The notes under the pieces: generated by a model
Told to the model about the DNA's origin: nothing
What the model saw: only the letters and a program-made list of their open reading frames with translations
The model's database searches: none
Translations under genes and position numbers: made by a program
Origin: an uncultured Pelagibacteraceae bacterium
GTDB taxonomy: Bacteria > Pseudomonadota > Alphaproteobacteria > Pelagibacterales > Pelagibacteraceae
NCBI GenBank assembly: GCA_902582345.1
Contig: CACHRU010000001.1
Span: forward strand, 179,943-243,942
Length of the DNA stretch: 64,000 bases
Direction: 5' to 3'
Part shown: positions 39,940 to 48,448 of the stretch, in pieces
How positions within the stretch are numbered: position 1 is the stretch's first letter
How the letters are laid out: every line of letters starts with the position of its first letter

Positions 39940-41046
39940 TTATTTAAATACAGTGAAAAGCGATATTAATATTGCTGTCATTAATACTATATAAATATAT
40001 TTAAATTGGATAAAATTTCTTTTAATTTTATGATAAAACGGCTCTTGAAAACCTAATCCTGTGTCGCTCAAATTTGATGATTTTGTAAATCCTTTTTCTC
40101 TACCAATCTTTAAAAACTTTGATTTTCTGTGTTGATAAACTTGCTCATTAGTTAAGTTATCAAAAAATTTAAGATTTTTTATTAAAGAGTTTTTAACTTC
40201 ATCAGCAATTACCTCTGGATCTCTATGAGCTCCACCGACTGGCTCTTCTATTATTTCATCGATAATTCCAAGATTTAATAAATCTTTTGCCGTAAGTTTC
40301 ATCGCTTCAGCTGCCTCTAGCGATTTAGATGGATCTCTCCATAAAATAGAGGCACATCCCTCTGGAGAAATTACAGAATAAATTGAATTTTCTAACATTA
40401 TAACTTTATTGGATGATGCTAATGCGATAGCACCGCCTGAACCCCCCTCACCGATAATTACTGAGATGTTTGGTACACCTAACGACATTGAACATTCTAT
40501 AGAATTTGCTATTGCAGATGCTTGTCCTCTTTGCTCAGCGCCAATACCTGGGTAAGCTCCAGGAGTATCAATAAAAGTTAGAACAGGAATATTAAATCTA
40601 TTAGCTAAATTCATTAGTCTAACGCATTTTCTATAACCCTCTGGCCGCATCATTCCAAAATTTCTTTCTATTCTACTATTTAAGTCTTCTCCTTTTTCTT
40701 GGCCAATTACCAAAACAGATTTTTCATTTAGAAGACCAAAACCTGCTATTACAGATTTATCGTCCCCGAAATACCTATCTCCTGAGAGCGCAGTAAAATT
40801 TGAAAATATTCTTTCAATATAAAATTTTGCTCTTGGTCTATCTTCATGTCTAGCCACAAGCGTTTTTTGCCAACTGTTCAAATTAGCATAAGTTTGTTTA
40901 AGCTTCTCATTAATTTCTATTTCAGTAGTTTTAATTTTTTGGGTGTCAACTTCAGAAATACCCTCGGTACCAAATGGGCTTTTCAAGTTTTCAACTTCTT
41001 CTTCTAATGATTTAATTTCTTTTTCAAATTCGAGATAATTTTTCAT
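39940..41046 (-). CDS. accA: acetyl-CoA carboxylase carboxyltransferase alpha, with C-terminal membrane helix
   Basis: The alpha half of the carboxyltransferase that makes malonyl-CoA. It is 368 aa against 319 in E. coli. The N-terminal coiled segment, RPRAKFYIERIF, and the core FIDTPGAYPGIGAEQRGQA with GEGGSGGAIALA and YSVISPEGCASILWRD are normal. After the usual end (about residue 318) there is a 50-residue tail closing with a clear hydrophobic helix, FKYIYIVLMTAILISLFTVF. No accD is in the window. The promoter -10 box lies 6 nt before the ATG. Confidence 0.95.
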   Translation of the reverse strand: MKNYLEFEKEIKSLEEEVENLKSPFGTEGISEVDTQKIKTTEIEINEKLKQTYANLNSWQKTLVARHEDRPRAKFYIERIFSNFTALSGDRYFGDDKSVIAGFGLLNEKSVLVIGQEKGEDLNSRIERNFGMMRPEGYRKCVRLMNLANRFNIPVLTFIDTPGAYPGIGAEQRGQASAIANSIECSMSLGVPNISVIIGEGGSGGAIALASSNKVIMLENSIYSVISPEGCASILWRDPSKSLEAAEAMKLTAKDLLNLGIIDEIIEEPVGGAHRDPEVIADEVKNSLIKNLKFFDNLTNEQVYQHRKSKFLKIGREKGFTKSSNLSDTGLGFQEPFYHKIKRNFIQFKYIYIVLMTAILISLFTVFK

Positions 41047-41052
41047 AACTGT

Positions 41053-41081
41053 ATTATAATTCCCCTTTTAATAGAATTCAA
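41053..41081 (-). promoter_or_regulatory. accA promoter abutting the start codon
   Basis: Minus strand TTGAAT (41076-41081), 17-bp spacer, TATAAT (41053-41058, perfect). The -10 ends 6 nt before the accA ATG at 41046, so transcription should begin at or within a base or two of it, giving a leaderless mRNA. Confidence 0.6.
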
Positions 41082-41094
41082 TTAAGACAAAATA

Positions 41095-41123
41095 TTGACA
41101 CTTTGCCACTAAATGCAATTAAT
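41095..41123 (+). promoter_or_regulatory. promoter of the glycine riboswitch-malate synthase unit
   Basis: A perfect TTGACA (41095-41100), 17-bp spacer, ATTAAT (41118-41123). The predicted transcript start near 41130 lies about 30 nt before the first aptamer. It is back to back with the accA promoter. Confidence 0.6.
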
Positions 41124-41159
41124 ATTTGACTTTGAATACCACCTGGGAGAAAATAATTC

Positions 41160-41306
41160 AAATCGGGAGAGACTATTTAAATATAGCGCCGAAGGAGCAA
41201 CCACCCCGGAAACTCTCAGGCAAAAGGACCGAAAACTAAAAAAATTCTGGAAAGAGATAGTATCTCACCGAAGGAGTAATTCTCTCAGGTACCAATACAG
41301 ACGGGG
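41160..41306 (+). ncRNA. tandem glycine riboswitch
   Basis: Two glycine aptamers in series. The first has GGGAGAG, CCGAAGGAGCAA and CTCTCAGGCAAAAGGACCG with P1 pairing TCGG/CCGA. The second has TCTGG, CACCGAAGGAGTAA and CTCTCAGGTACCAA...CAGA with P1 TCTG/CAGA (41246-41249 with 41298-41301). Only about 17 nt separate the second P1 from the malate synthase ATG. There is no room for a separate terminator, so control probably acts on translation start. A glycine-responsive switch before malate synthase has been reported in SAR11. Confidence 0.95.
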
Positions 41307-41323
41307 CAAATGAATTGGTGCAT

Positions 41324-43462
41324 ATGAACACTATAGTAAAAAATGGCTTAAAAATAAATTCAAAATTTTTTGAATTTGTAAATAAGGAAATCTTACCAGG
41401 TACTAACATCAATGCTGAAAAGTTTTGGGAAAAGTTTCAGGAAGTTGTTCACGAGTTGGCCCCAATTAACAAATCTTTATTAAAAAAAAGAGAGACTATT
41501 CAAAGTAAAATTGATGAATGGCACTTAAAAAATAAAGATAAAAATTTTAACAAACAAGATTATACAAATTTTTTAAAATCAATCGCATATATTCATGAGG
41601 AAAAAGAAGATTTTCAAATAGAAACTTCTAATGTAGATCTTGAGATTTCTTCAATCGCTGGGCCGCAGCTGGTTGTACCTGTTGATAATGCAAGATATGC
41701 GTTGAATGCGGCAAACGCTCGATGGGGAAGTTTGTATGATGCACTTTACGGTACTGACGCTTTACCAGGGAAAAAAGTTTCAGGTTACGACGCCGAGAGG
41801 GCTTTAAAAGTAATAAATTATGTAAGAGATTTTTTAAATGACACTATACCGTTATCCGATACTTCTTGGAATGAAGTTACAAATATTATTGTAAAAGGTG
41901 ATAACCTTATTTTTTTAACGGAAAAAAAAGAAAGTTTTCTTAAAAACAAAAATCAGTTTATAGGTTACCGTGGAGATAAAGAAAATCTTGAGTCAATCTT
42001 AGTTAAAAATAATAATTTACATATTGATATAATTATAAATCCAAATAACGACATCGGCAAAATAGATAAAGCTTCTATTTCAGATATCATAGTAGAATCT
42101 GCACTATCGACTATAATAGATAATGAAGACTCTGTAGCTGCGGTCGATGCTGATGATAAAATTAAATGTTACAGAAACTGGTTGGGTCTGATGAAAGGTG
42201 ATTTAGAAACTAAAATGGAGAAAAATGGAAAAAAATTTACTAGAAAGTTAAATCCTAATAGAAGTTATATTTCACCAAATGGTGAAAAAATTTCTCTTCA
42301 TGGAAGAGCTTTACTTTTAAATAGAAATGTTGGTCATTTAATGACTAATCCCACAATCATATTAAAGGATGGATCAGAAATTCCTGAAGGAATTATGGAC
42401 GCTTTTTTTTCTACTCTATGTGCATTACACGATTTTCAAAACAAAAATAATTCAAGAACGGGTTCGGTATATATAGTGAAACCTAAGATGCATGGACCTG
42501 AGGAAGTTTCATTTACAAATAAACTTTTTGAAAAAGTGGAACAGGTTTTAGATATTCCAAAATATTCTATTAAAGTAGGGATTATGGATGAAGAGAGAAG
42601 AACAACAATCAATCTCAAAGAGTGTATCAGACAAGTAAAAAATAGAATTGTTTTTATAAACACTGGTTTTTTGGACAGAACAGGAGATGAAATGCATACA
42701 TCATTTGAGGCTGGACCCATGATATTTAAGGGAGATATGAAAAAATCTACATGGTTGAATACTTATGAAGACTGGAATGTAGATATTGGTTTGAGTTGTG
42801 GTTTTTCAGGTAAAGCACAAATAGGCAAAGGTATGTGGGCCATGCCGGATCAAATGGGGAATATGATGGAACAGAAAATTAGCCACCCTAAATCTGGTGC
42901 TAATTGTGCTTGGGTTCCCTCTCCTACAGCTGCTACTCTTCATGCTCTTCATTATCATAAGGTTAATGTTTTTGAAGAACAAAAAAAAATTAAGAAAAGA
43001 TCAAAGGCAAAAATAGAAAATATTTTAGAGATTCCTATGGCAGATAGACCAAATTGGTCTACAGAAGATATAAATCGCGAGCTAGAAAATAATGCTCAGG
43101 GTATTCTTGGTTATGTTGTGAGATGGGTTGATCAAGGTATTGGTTGCTCTAAAGTTCCTGATATTAATAACACTGGTCTTATGGAGGACAGAGCGACACT
43201 CAGAATTTCTTCTCAGCATATAGCTAATTGGTTACATCATAAAATTTGTAGTGAGGAGCAAGTTATGAAAATCTTAAAGAAAATGGCTACTATAGTAGAT
43301 AAACAAAATGAGAAAGATCAAAACTATCTTCCCATGTCTAAAGATTTTAACAAATCCATAGCTTTTAAAGCGGCATGCGACTTAATTTTTAAAGGGAGAG
43401 TACAACCATCTGGCTATACTGAGCCTCTTTTACATCAACGAAGACTCGAAAAAAAAAGATAG
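41324..43462 (+). CDS. glcB: malate synthase G
   Basis: Condenses glyoxylate and acetyl-CoA to malate. It is 712 aa from ATG 41324, near the 723 aa of E. coli Glc[38 protein letters not shown] is the N-terminal signature, and the [16 protein letters not shown] and [13 protein letters not shown] stretches hold active-site residues. The ORF track places the start at TTG 41315; GTG 41318 and ATG 41324 are in the same frame. It is controlled by the glycine riboswitch directly upstream, linking glyoxylate use to glycine supply. Confidence 0.96.
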   Translation: MNTIVKNGLKINSKFFEFVNKEILPGTNINAEKFWEKFQEVVHELAPINKSLLKKRETIQSKIDEWHLKNKDKNFNKQDYTNFLKSIAYIHEEKEDFQIETSNVDLEISSIAGPQLVVPVDNARYALNAANARWGSLYDALYGTDALPGKKVSGYDAERALKVINYVRDFLNDTIPLSDTSWNEVTNIIVKGDNLIFLTEKKESFLKNKNQFIGYRGDKENLESILVKNNNLHIDIIINPNNDIGKIDKASISDIIVESALSTIIDNEDSVAAVDADDKIKCYRNWLGLMKGDLETKMEKNGKKFTRKLNPNRSYISPNGEKISLHGRALLLNRNVGHLMTNPTIILKDGSEIPEGIMDAFFSTLCALHDFQNKNNSRTGSVYIVKPKMHGPEEVSFTNKLFEKVEQVLDIPKYSIKVGIMDEERRTTINLKECIRQVKNRIVFINTGFLDRTGDEMHTSFEAGPMIFKGDMKKSTWLNTYEDWNVDIGLSCGFSGKAQIGKGMWAMPDQMGNMMEQKISHPKSGANCAWVPSPTAATLHALHYHKVNVFEEQKKIKKRSKAKIENILEIPMADRPNWSTEDINRELENNAQGILGYVVRWVDQGIGCSKVPDINNTGLMEDRATLRISSQHIANWLHHKICSEEQVMKILKKMATIVDKQNEKDQNYLPMSKDFNKSIAFKAACDLIFKGRVQPSGYTEPLLHQRRLEKKR

Positions 43463-43471
43463 CATCATAGT

Positions 43472-44077
43472 TTAATCACTAGTAACGGGTACTCTATTTT
43501 TAAATGCTGAAAATAGTGTACCATCATCAAGTTGTTCTATTTCTCCACCAACTGGTAGTCCTTGTGCAAGTTTAGTAATTTTAATTTTATCATTTTTAAT
43601 AGCATCTTCTATATAATGGGCAGTTGTTTGACCTTCAATTGTTGCACTGGTAGCTATAATTACCTCTTTTAAACTATTTTTTTTAATTCTTTTAAAAAGG
43701 GACTCCATCAATAAATTTTTTTGGCTTTGACCCTCAGTAGAATTTAACGTTCCACCTAGAATATGGTAATGACCTTTAAAAATATTAGCCGACTTTATAA
43801 CCCACATATCTGCTAAGTTTTCAACTACACAAATCTTATCAAATTGATTATTTTTTTCACAAATACAATCTTGATCCAATAACTTTAAGTTTCCACAATT
43901 ATTGCAACGGATAACTTTTTTGTAAACTTTAGCTAAAGATTGAGCTAACGGTTTAATTATACTTTCTTTATTATTAATTAATTTTAAAACAATTCTTTTA
44001 GCAGATTTTGGTCCTAAACCTGGCAATTTTGAAAAATGTTTTATTATATCTTCTATTTCTTGAATTTGATTATCCAT
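43472..44077 (-). CDS. recR: recombination mediator RecR
   Basis: Part of RecFOR gap repair. It is 201 aa. A helix-hairpin-helix (FSKLPGLGPKSAKRIVLKLI), a four-Cys zinc finger (CNNCGNLKLLDQDCIC) and a Toprim domain (ICVVENLADMWVI, YHILGGTLNSTEGQ) are in the family order. It follows ybaB without a gap, the usual dnaX-ybaB-recR arrangement. Confidence 0.96.
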   Translation of the reverse strand: MDNQIQEIEDIIKHFSKLPGLGPKSAKRIVLKLINNKESIIKPLAQSLAKVYKKVIRCNNCGNLKLLDQDCICEKNNQFDKICVVENLADMWVIKSANIFKGHYHILGGTLNSTEGQSQKNLLMESLFKRIKKNSLKEVIIATSATIEGQTTAHYIEDAIKNDKIKITKLAQGLPVGGEIEQLDDGTLFSAFKNRVPVTSD

Positions 44078-44398
44078 TTAAAAAGGAAGTTTAAAGTCCA
44101 TTGGGAGGTTGATGCCTCCAGTTATTTTTGAAATCTCCTCATTTGATTTTTTTTTTAAATTATCTTTTGCATTATTATATGCAGCGATTATTAGATCTAT
44201 AATTATTTCCTGAGTTTCTTTTTTTGCTTCTTCACTAATTTTAATTGACTTTATTTCATAATTTCCATTTAAAATAACTGAAACTAAATTTCCACCTGAA
44301 TTACCTGTAACTTCAATGTTTTTTATTTTTTCTTGAGCTGATTTCATTTTTGCCTGTAACTCTTTTGCTTTAGATAGCATATCATCAAAATTAGTCAT
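44078..44398 (-). CDS. ybaB: YbaB/EbfC nucleoid-associated protein
   Basis: A 106-aa DNA-binding protein. The helical N-terminus ends in AKELQAKMKSAQEKIKNIEVTGNSGGNLVSVILNGNYEI, and the C-terminus is Gly-rich (GGINLPMDFKLPF). It lies between dnaX (8-bp overlap) and recR. Confidence 0.94.
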   Translation of the reverse strand: MTNFDDMLSKAKELQAKMKSAQEKIKNIEVTGNSGGNLVSVILNGNYEIKSIKISEEAKKETQEIIIDLIIAAYNNAKDNLKKKSNEEISKITGGINLPMDFKLPF

Positions 44399-46076
44399 TA
44401 TTTTCCTCCACTTTAATTAGTTTTGCGTCAGGGAAGGTTGCAATAATTTTTTTTGTAACTTCACTATTTTTTTCATTTTCAAAATTTTTATTTTGCTCCT
44501 CGATTTTTTTCTCATAGATAGTTTGAGAACCATCGATTTTACTCAGAGAGATAATCCATCTTTCATTTGTCCACTCTAATAATTTCTCGGTCAGATTTTT
44601 AATAAAATTTTTATTCAGTTTCTCGTTAAATGATATATCGATTTTTCCTTTACTAAAACTTACTAGCTTTACATTTCTTTCTAAATCATATTTTAAATCA
44701 ACCTCTTTTTCTTTATCGGCTAGTTTAACTATATCATGAAAATTTTTTATTAGGCTGCTACCACTAGATTTTAAATTTTCACTCTTAGTCTGCTTATAAA
44801 TACTTGTTTTAATTTGGTCAGTATTTTTTAATTGGCTTTTGATAGTGATTTCACTTCGAATATTTTCTTCGTTTTCTGCTTTTTTTTCTTGTAAATTTGA
44901 TTTTACCTGAGATTTTTTTTCAGTAAGATTTTTTTCTTGTGTTGTATTCGTCTCATAACTCTTTAAATGCATAAGTTGTATCACATACATCTTTAAACTT
45001 AAATTTTCATTAGCTATCAGCTTAATATCATCAATAGTTTTAATTGTAAGTTGCCAAAATAATCCAATATCTTGGATGTCCAAATTATCTGAATATTTGT
45101 CTATAAGTTCTATTTCGGACTCTGAAATCGATAAATCTTTTTTATCTATACTGCCTAGGCTTATCTTTCTGCTAAAGAAATATAAAATTTCCAATATGTC
45201 GTTTAAAAAATTTTTGGTATCTAGTCCACTTTCAATTAATTGTTCTAATTGATTAAGTGCCTCACTTTCATTTCCCAAGAGAATTTCTTTGAATAAATTT
45301 ATTATTCTCGACCTATCAGCTAAGCCAAGCATTTTTCTAATGTCCTCACCTGAAATTTCTTTATTGGAGCTTATATTTTGAAATATTAAAGCTCTATCTA
45401 ATAATGAAACTCCATCACGAACTGAGCCCTCAGAAGCTTTAGTTATAAGATTTATCGCTTCGTCTGTAAAATTACCATTTTCTTTTTTTGCAATGTTTTT
45501 TAAGTGACTTTGCATTTTACCATAATCAACTCTTTTCAAGTCAAATCTTTGACATCTTGATAAAATGGTGACTGGAATTTTTCTTACTTCGGTAGTGGCT
45601 AAAATAAACTTTAATCTAGATGGAGGTTCCTCTAGAGTTTTAAGTAAGCCATTAAAAGCTTGTTTTGACAACATGTGAACTTCGTCAATTATAAAAATCT
45701 TAAATTGAGCACTTGTAGGACTATATTTTGAATTTTCAATTAATTCCCTTACATCATCAATTCCAGTTTTAGAGGCTGCATCCATTTCTAAAACATCTAT
45801 ATGACTCGATGAGATTATTTCAGAGCAAGAATTGCAAAAGTTTTCTTGGTCACAGATAATTTTTTTATTTAAATTTTTTTCACAATTTAGTGCCTTTGCA
45901 ATTAATCTAGCTATTGTAGTTTTACCTACCCCTCTAATGCCAGTTAGCAAATACGCATTCGGAGTTTTTCCATTTTTAATTCCACTTAAAATCGTTTCTG
46001 AAATAATTTCTTGACCAATTAAATCTTTAAAAGCTTGTGGTCTATATTTTAATGCTAAAATTTTATTTTGTTTCAT
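44391..46076 (-). CDS. dnaX: DNA polymerase III gamma/tau subunit
   Basis: The clamp-loader ATPase, 561 aa. ALKYRPQAFKDLIGQE at the start, Walker A LTGIRGVGKTTIARL, a zinc module (CDQENFCNSCSEI), Walker B FIIDEVHMLS and the sensor SRCQRFDLKR are present. The C-terminal third is Lys/Glu-rich and poorly conserved. The ATG lies about 8 nt after the 3' end of the SRP RNA, with no clear ribosome site between. Confidence 0.96.
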   Translation of the reverse strand: MKQNKILALKYRPQAFKDLIGQEIISETILSGIKNGKTPNAYLLTGIRGVGKTTIARLIAKALNCEKNLNKKIICDQENFCNSCSEIISSSHIDVLEMDAASKTGIDDVRELIENSKYSPTSAQFKIFIIDEVHMLSKQAFNGLLKTLEEPPSRLKFILATTEVRKIPVTILSRCQRFDLKRVDYGKMQSHLKNIAKKENGNFTDEAINLITKASEGSVRDGVSLLDRALIFQNISSNKEISGEDIRKMLGLADRSRIINLFKEILLGNESEALNQLEQLIESGLDTKNFLNDILEILYFFSRKISLGSIDKKDLSISESEIELIDKYSDNLDIQDIGLFWQLTIKTIDDIKLIANENLSLKMYVIQLMHLKSYETNTTQEKNLTEKKSQVKSNLQEKKAENEENIRSEITIKSQLKNTDQIKTSIYKQTKSENLKSSGSSLIKNFHDIVKLADKEKEVDLKYDLERNVKLVSFSKGKIDISFNEKLNKNFIKNLTEKLLEWTNERWIISLSKIDGSQTIYEKKIEEQNKNFENEKNSEVTKKIIATFPDAKLIKVEENND

Positions 46077-46084
46077 CTTTTTTA

Positions 46085-46174
46085 GAGGCGGGCAACAACC
46101 TGAAAAATTTTCACTACGGCTGCTTCTTTTCAGACCTGACCGGGTTTATGAAACATCCACCTGATGCCAACCTC
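46085..46174 (-). ncRNA. ffs: signal recognition particle 4.5S RNA
   Basis: The minus strand contains the conserved SRP core GGCATCAGGTGGA, CCCGGTCAGGTCTGAAAAG and AAGCAGCC. The ends GAGGTTGG and GCCCGCCTC pair. The apical loop is a GAAA-type tetraloop instead of the commoner GGAA. No T-run terminator follows; dnaX begins at once, so the RNA is probably cut from a longer transcript. Confidence 0.93.
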
Positions 46175-46180
46175 AAATTG

Positions 46181-46210
46181 ATTATACCAAGATAATTTTA
46201 AATACTACAA
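46181..46210 (-). promoter_or_regulatory. promoter of SRP RNA-dnaX-ybaB-recR
   Basis: Minus strand TTGTAG (46205-46210), 18-bp spacer, perfect TATAAT (46181-46186). Six bases separate the -10 from the first base of the SRP RNA (46174), as expected for the transcript start. Confidence 0.75.
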
Positions 46211-46231
46211 GTTAAGAATTACAATTGTGGA

Positions 46232-47074
46232 CTATTTTTCCCTAAATTTTGAGGCCTCATAAACCCCAAGTATATCTAGACTCTCTGTATGAAAGCCTAA
46301 TTCTTCCATCGCATTTTGAACTGGTTTTTCATCAAGATGACCGTCGAAATCTAAATAAAAGTTTGTTTGTGCAAAAGTGTTTTTTACAGAAAAGCTCTCG
46401 AGTTTTGTCATATTCACTTGATTGGTTGCAAAACCGCCGAGTGATTTATATAAAGCCGCAGGCTCACTTTTTAATCTAAATATGCACGTTGTAATATATT
46501 TTTTTGAACTTTCAAATTCTGGCTGTTGTACTTTTTTTCCCATAATCAAAAATCTTGTTACGTTACCTTTTTCGTCTTCAATATTTTCTTGAAGGATTTT
46601 TAAATCATAAATCTCTGCAGATAATTTTGAAGCTATTGCAGCTATATTTTTCTCTTTACCTTCCGCAAGTTCTTTAGCAGACCCTGCTGTATCTGCTGAA
46701 ACAATTGTTTTATATTTTTTTTTTAAAATTAATTTTTGACATTGACCAATTGCTTGTGCATGACTTCTAACAAATTTTATATCTTTAATATCAGCGTCTT
46801 TTTTTGCCAATAAATTATGTTCTACAGCTTGGAAATGTTCAGCATGAATTTGTAATTTATATTTTGGCAATAGATAATGGATATCTGCTACTCTGCCAGC
46901 TAGAGAATTTTCTAGTGGAATTACAACTTTATAAGCTTCATCTTGATAAGCTACTTTGAAAGCTTCTTCAAAAGTAGAACAAGTTTTAATCTCTGGTTTA
47001 TCAAAAATTTCATTAACGGCAATATGAGAGTAAGCACCCAACTCACCTTGGAAAGCTATTTTATTTTTAGTCAT
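46232..47074 (-). CDS. pheA: prephenate dehydratase
   Basis: Makes phenylpyruvate in phenylalanine synthesis. It is 280 aa, without a chorismate mutase domain. KIAFQGELGAYSHIA, VVIPLENSLAGRVADIHYLL and GNVTRFLIMGKK (the TRF catalytic motif) are present. A C-terminal ACT domain (TTCIFRLKSEPAALYKSLGGFA, NFYLDFDGH) should give feedback control by phenylalanine. It overlaps kdsB by 8 bp. Confidence 0.96.
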   Translation of the reverse strand: MTKNKIAFQGELGAYSHIAVNEIFDKPEIKTCSTFEEAFKVAYQDEAYKVVIPLENSLAGRVADIHYLLPKYKLQIHAEHFQAVEHNLLAKKDADIKDIKFVRSHAQAIGQCQKLILKKKYKTIVSADTAGSAKELAEGKEKNIAAIASKLSAEIYDLKILQENIEDEKGNVTRFLIMGKKVQQPEFESSKKYITTCIFRLKSEPAALYKSLGGFATNQVNMTKLESFSVKNTFAQTNFYLDFDGHLDEKPVQNAMEELGFHTESLDILGVYEASKFREK

Positions 47075-47807
47075 TTTTCTCCATCATCTTTTTTATTTGT
47101 ATGAGATCTTCTTTAGTGTCAACACTTAAAGGGGGAGATTTCACGAAACCAACATCAATTTTCATACCGTTTTCTAAAGCTCTCATCTGTTCAAGATTTC
47201 TTTTAAGCTCTAAATTAGATCTTTTCAAGCTAACATAGTTTATCAAGGAGTCACTTGTAAATGCATAAATGCCAATATGATGATATACAAAATTTTTTTC
47301 TGTTTCTGAATTTAATCTAAAAAAATCCTTTACTTGACTGAAACCTTTATTTTTAATGTTTTCAACCGTAGAAACTTTTACAACATTTTTGTTATTCATT
47401 TCTTTTTTTTCTAATAATTCACTACCTAGTGTAGCAATATCACAAAACTTTTTTTTAATGTAGATAGCTAAATTTTTAATATCATTAGAATTTATATTCG
47501 GCATGTCTCCTTGTAAATTAATTATAAATTTTGGTTTTTTATTAAGAGTTTTATCAAATATTTCATAAATTCTATCAGTACCGGTTTGATGATCACCTTG
47601 GGTTTTTATAACATTTCCGTTAGCATTTTTAATAACCTCTTTTATTTTTTCATCAGGCGTAGCCACAAATACTTCCCCGACGCCAGCTTTTACAGCGGCG
47701 TCATGAACATGAAGAATCATTTCTTTATTGTTTATTAATTCAAGAGGTTTATCAGGCAATCTAATCGACGCTAACCTTGATGGTATTATGGTTACAAGTT
47801 CATTCAT
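47067..47807 (-). CDS. kdsB: CMP-Kdo synthetase
   Basis: Activates Kdo for WaaA. From ATG 47807 it is 246 aa; the ORF-track start 18 bases earlier is less likely. TIIPSRLASIRLPDKPLELI, INLQGDMPNINSN and HHIGIYAFTSDSLINYV are family motifs. The paired gene pheA is cotranscribed. Confidence 0.95.
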   Translation of the reverse strand: MNELVTIIPSRLASIRLPDKPLELINNKEMILHVHDAAVKAGVGEVFVATPDEKIKEVIKNANGNVIKTQGDHQTGTDRIYEIFDKTLNKKPKFIINLQGDMPNINSNDIKNLAIYIKKKFCDIATLGSELLEKKEMNNKNVVKVSTVENIKNKGFSQVKDFFRLNSETEKNFVYHHIGIYAFTSDSLINYVSLKRSNLELKRNLEQMRALENGMKIDVGFVKSPPLSVDTKEDLIQIKKMMEKND

Positions 47808-47902
47808 AATAATTATGCGGCTCAAAGACGCAAAATTTTTTAAATAATTTTGAGTTTTTTAAGTAAACTCATGTTATATGTCTATAAGTTATTATCAAAG
47901 TT

Positions 47903-48448
47903 ATGGATAGTTTTGAAATAAATAAAATTATAGCCGCCGTACTTTTTACCGCTTTAATTGTCATAGGAATTGGAAAAGTTGCAGATTTCGTATTTCATGT
48001 CGATAAACCAGAACAATCAGCTTATAAGGTGGAAGGCTTAGATTTAGCCGATGCATCAAGTTTAGATAAAAAAAAAGAGAAGGTTGTAGAGGTGGTTGAT
48101 ATTGCTCAACTTTTATCTTTGGGAGACCTTGCTCATGGGGAAAAAGTTTTTAAAAAATGTAGCGCTTGCCACATGATTGCAGCAGATGGAAAAAATATGA
48201 TCGGACCAAATCTTTGGGGGGTAATCGGTCGTAAAGCGGCATCGATAACAGATTACAATTACTCAAAGGCTATGGTCGCTTACGCTAAGAACTGGACATT
48301 TGAAGAGATGAATTCATACCTTATTAAACCACAAGCTTATATTAAAGGTACGAAAATGGCTTTTGCAGGTTTAAGAAAAGAAAAAGACAGAGCTTCGGTT
48401 ATTCTTTATATGAATTCAAAAAGTAAAAGCCCTTTACCTTTACCTTAA
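47903..48448 (+). CDS. membrane-anchored c-type cytochrome (CycM/c552-like)
   Basis: It is 181 aa. The N-terminal helix near residues 9-30 (IIAAVLFTALIVIGIGKVADFVF) acts as an uncleaved anchor. A linker follows, then a class I cytochrome c domain with heme site CSACH (residues 86-90), GPNLWGVIGRKA, and the Met ligand in GTKMAFAGL. Such proteins carry electrons from the bc1 complex to aa3 oxidase in alphaproteobacteria, so the partner is probably the cox cluster here. Confidence 0.92.
   Translation: MDSFEINKIIAAVLFTALIVIGIGKVADFVFHVDKPEQSAYKVEGLDLADASSLDKKKEKVVEVVDIAQLLSLGDLAHGEKVFKKCSACHMIAADGKNMIGPNLWGVIGRKAASITDYNYSKAMVAYAKNWTFEEMNSYLIKPQAYIKGTKMAFAGLRKEKDRASVILYMNSKSKSPLPLP

Noticed and set aside
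41113-41313. 66-aa ORF MQLIFDFEYHLGEN... upstream of malate synthase
   Set aside because: It lies exactly over the glycine riboswitch; its codons are the conserved aptamer sequence, so it is a chance frame.
44931-44950. Possible programmed frameshift in dnaX (as in E. coli)
   Set aside because: Long A/T runs occur throughout this AT-rich genome, and no run followed by a stem and early stop in another frame stood out; no positive evidence.
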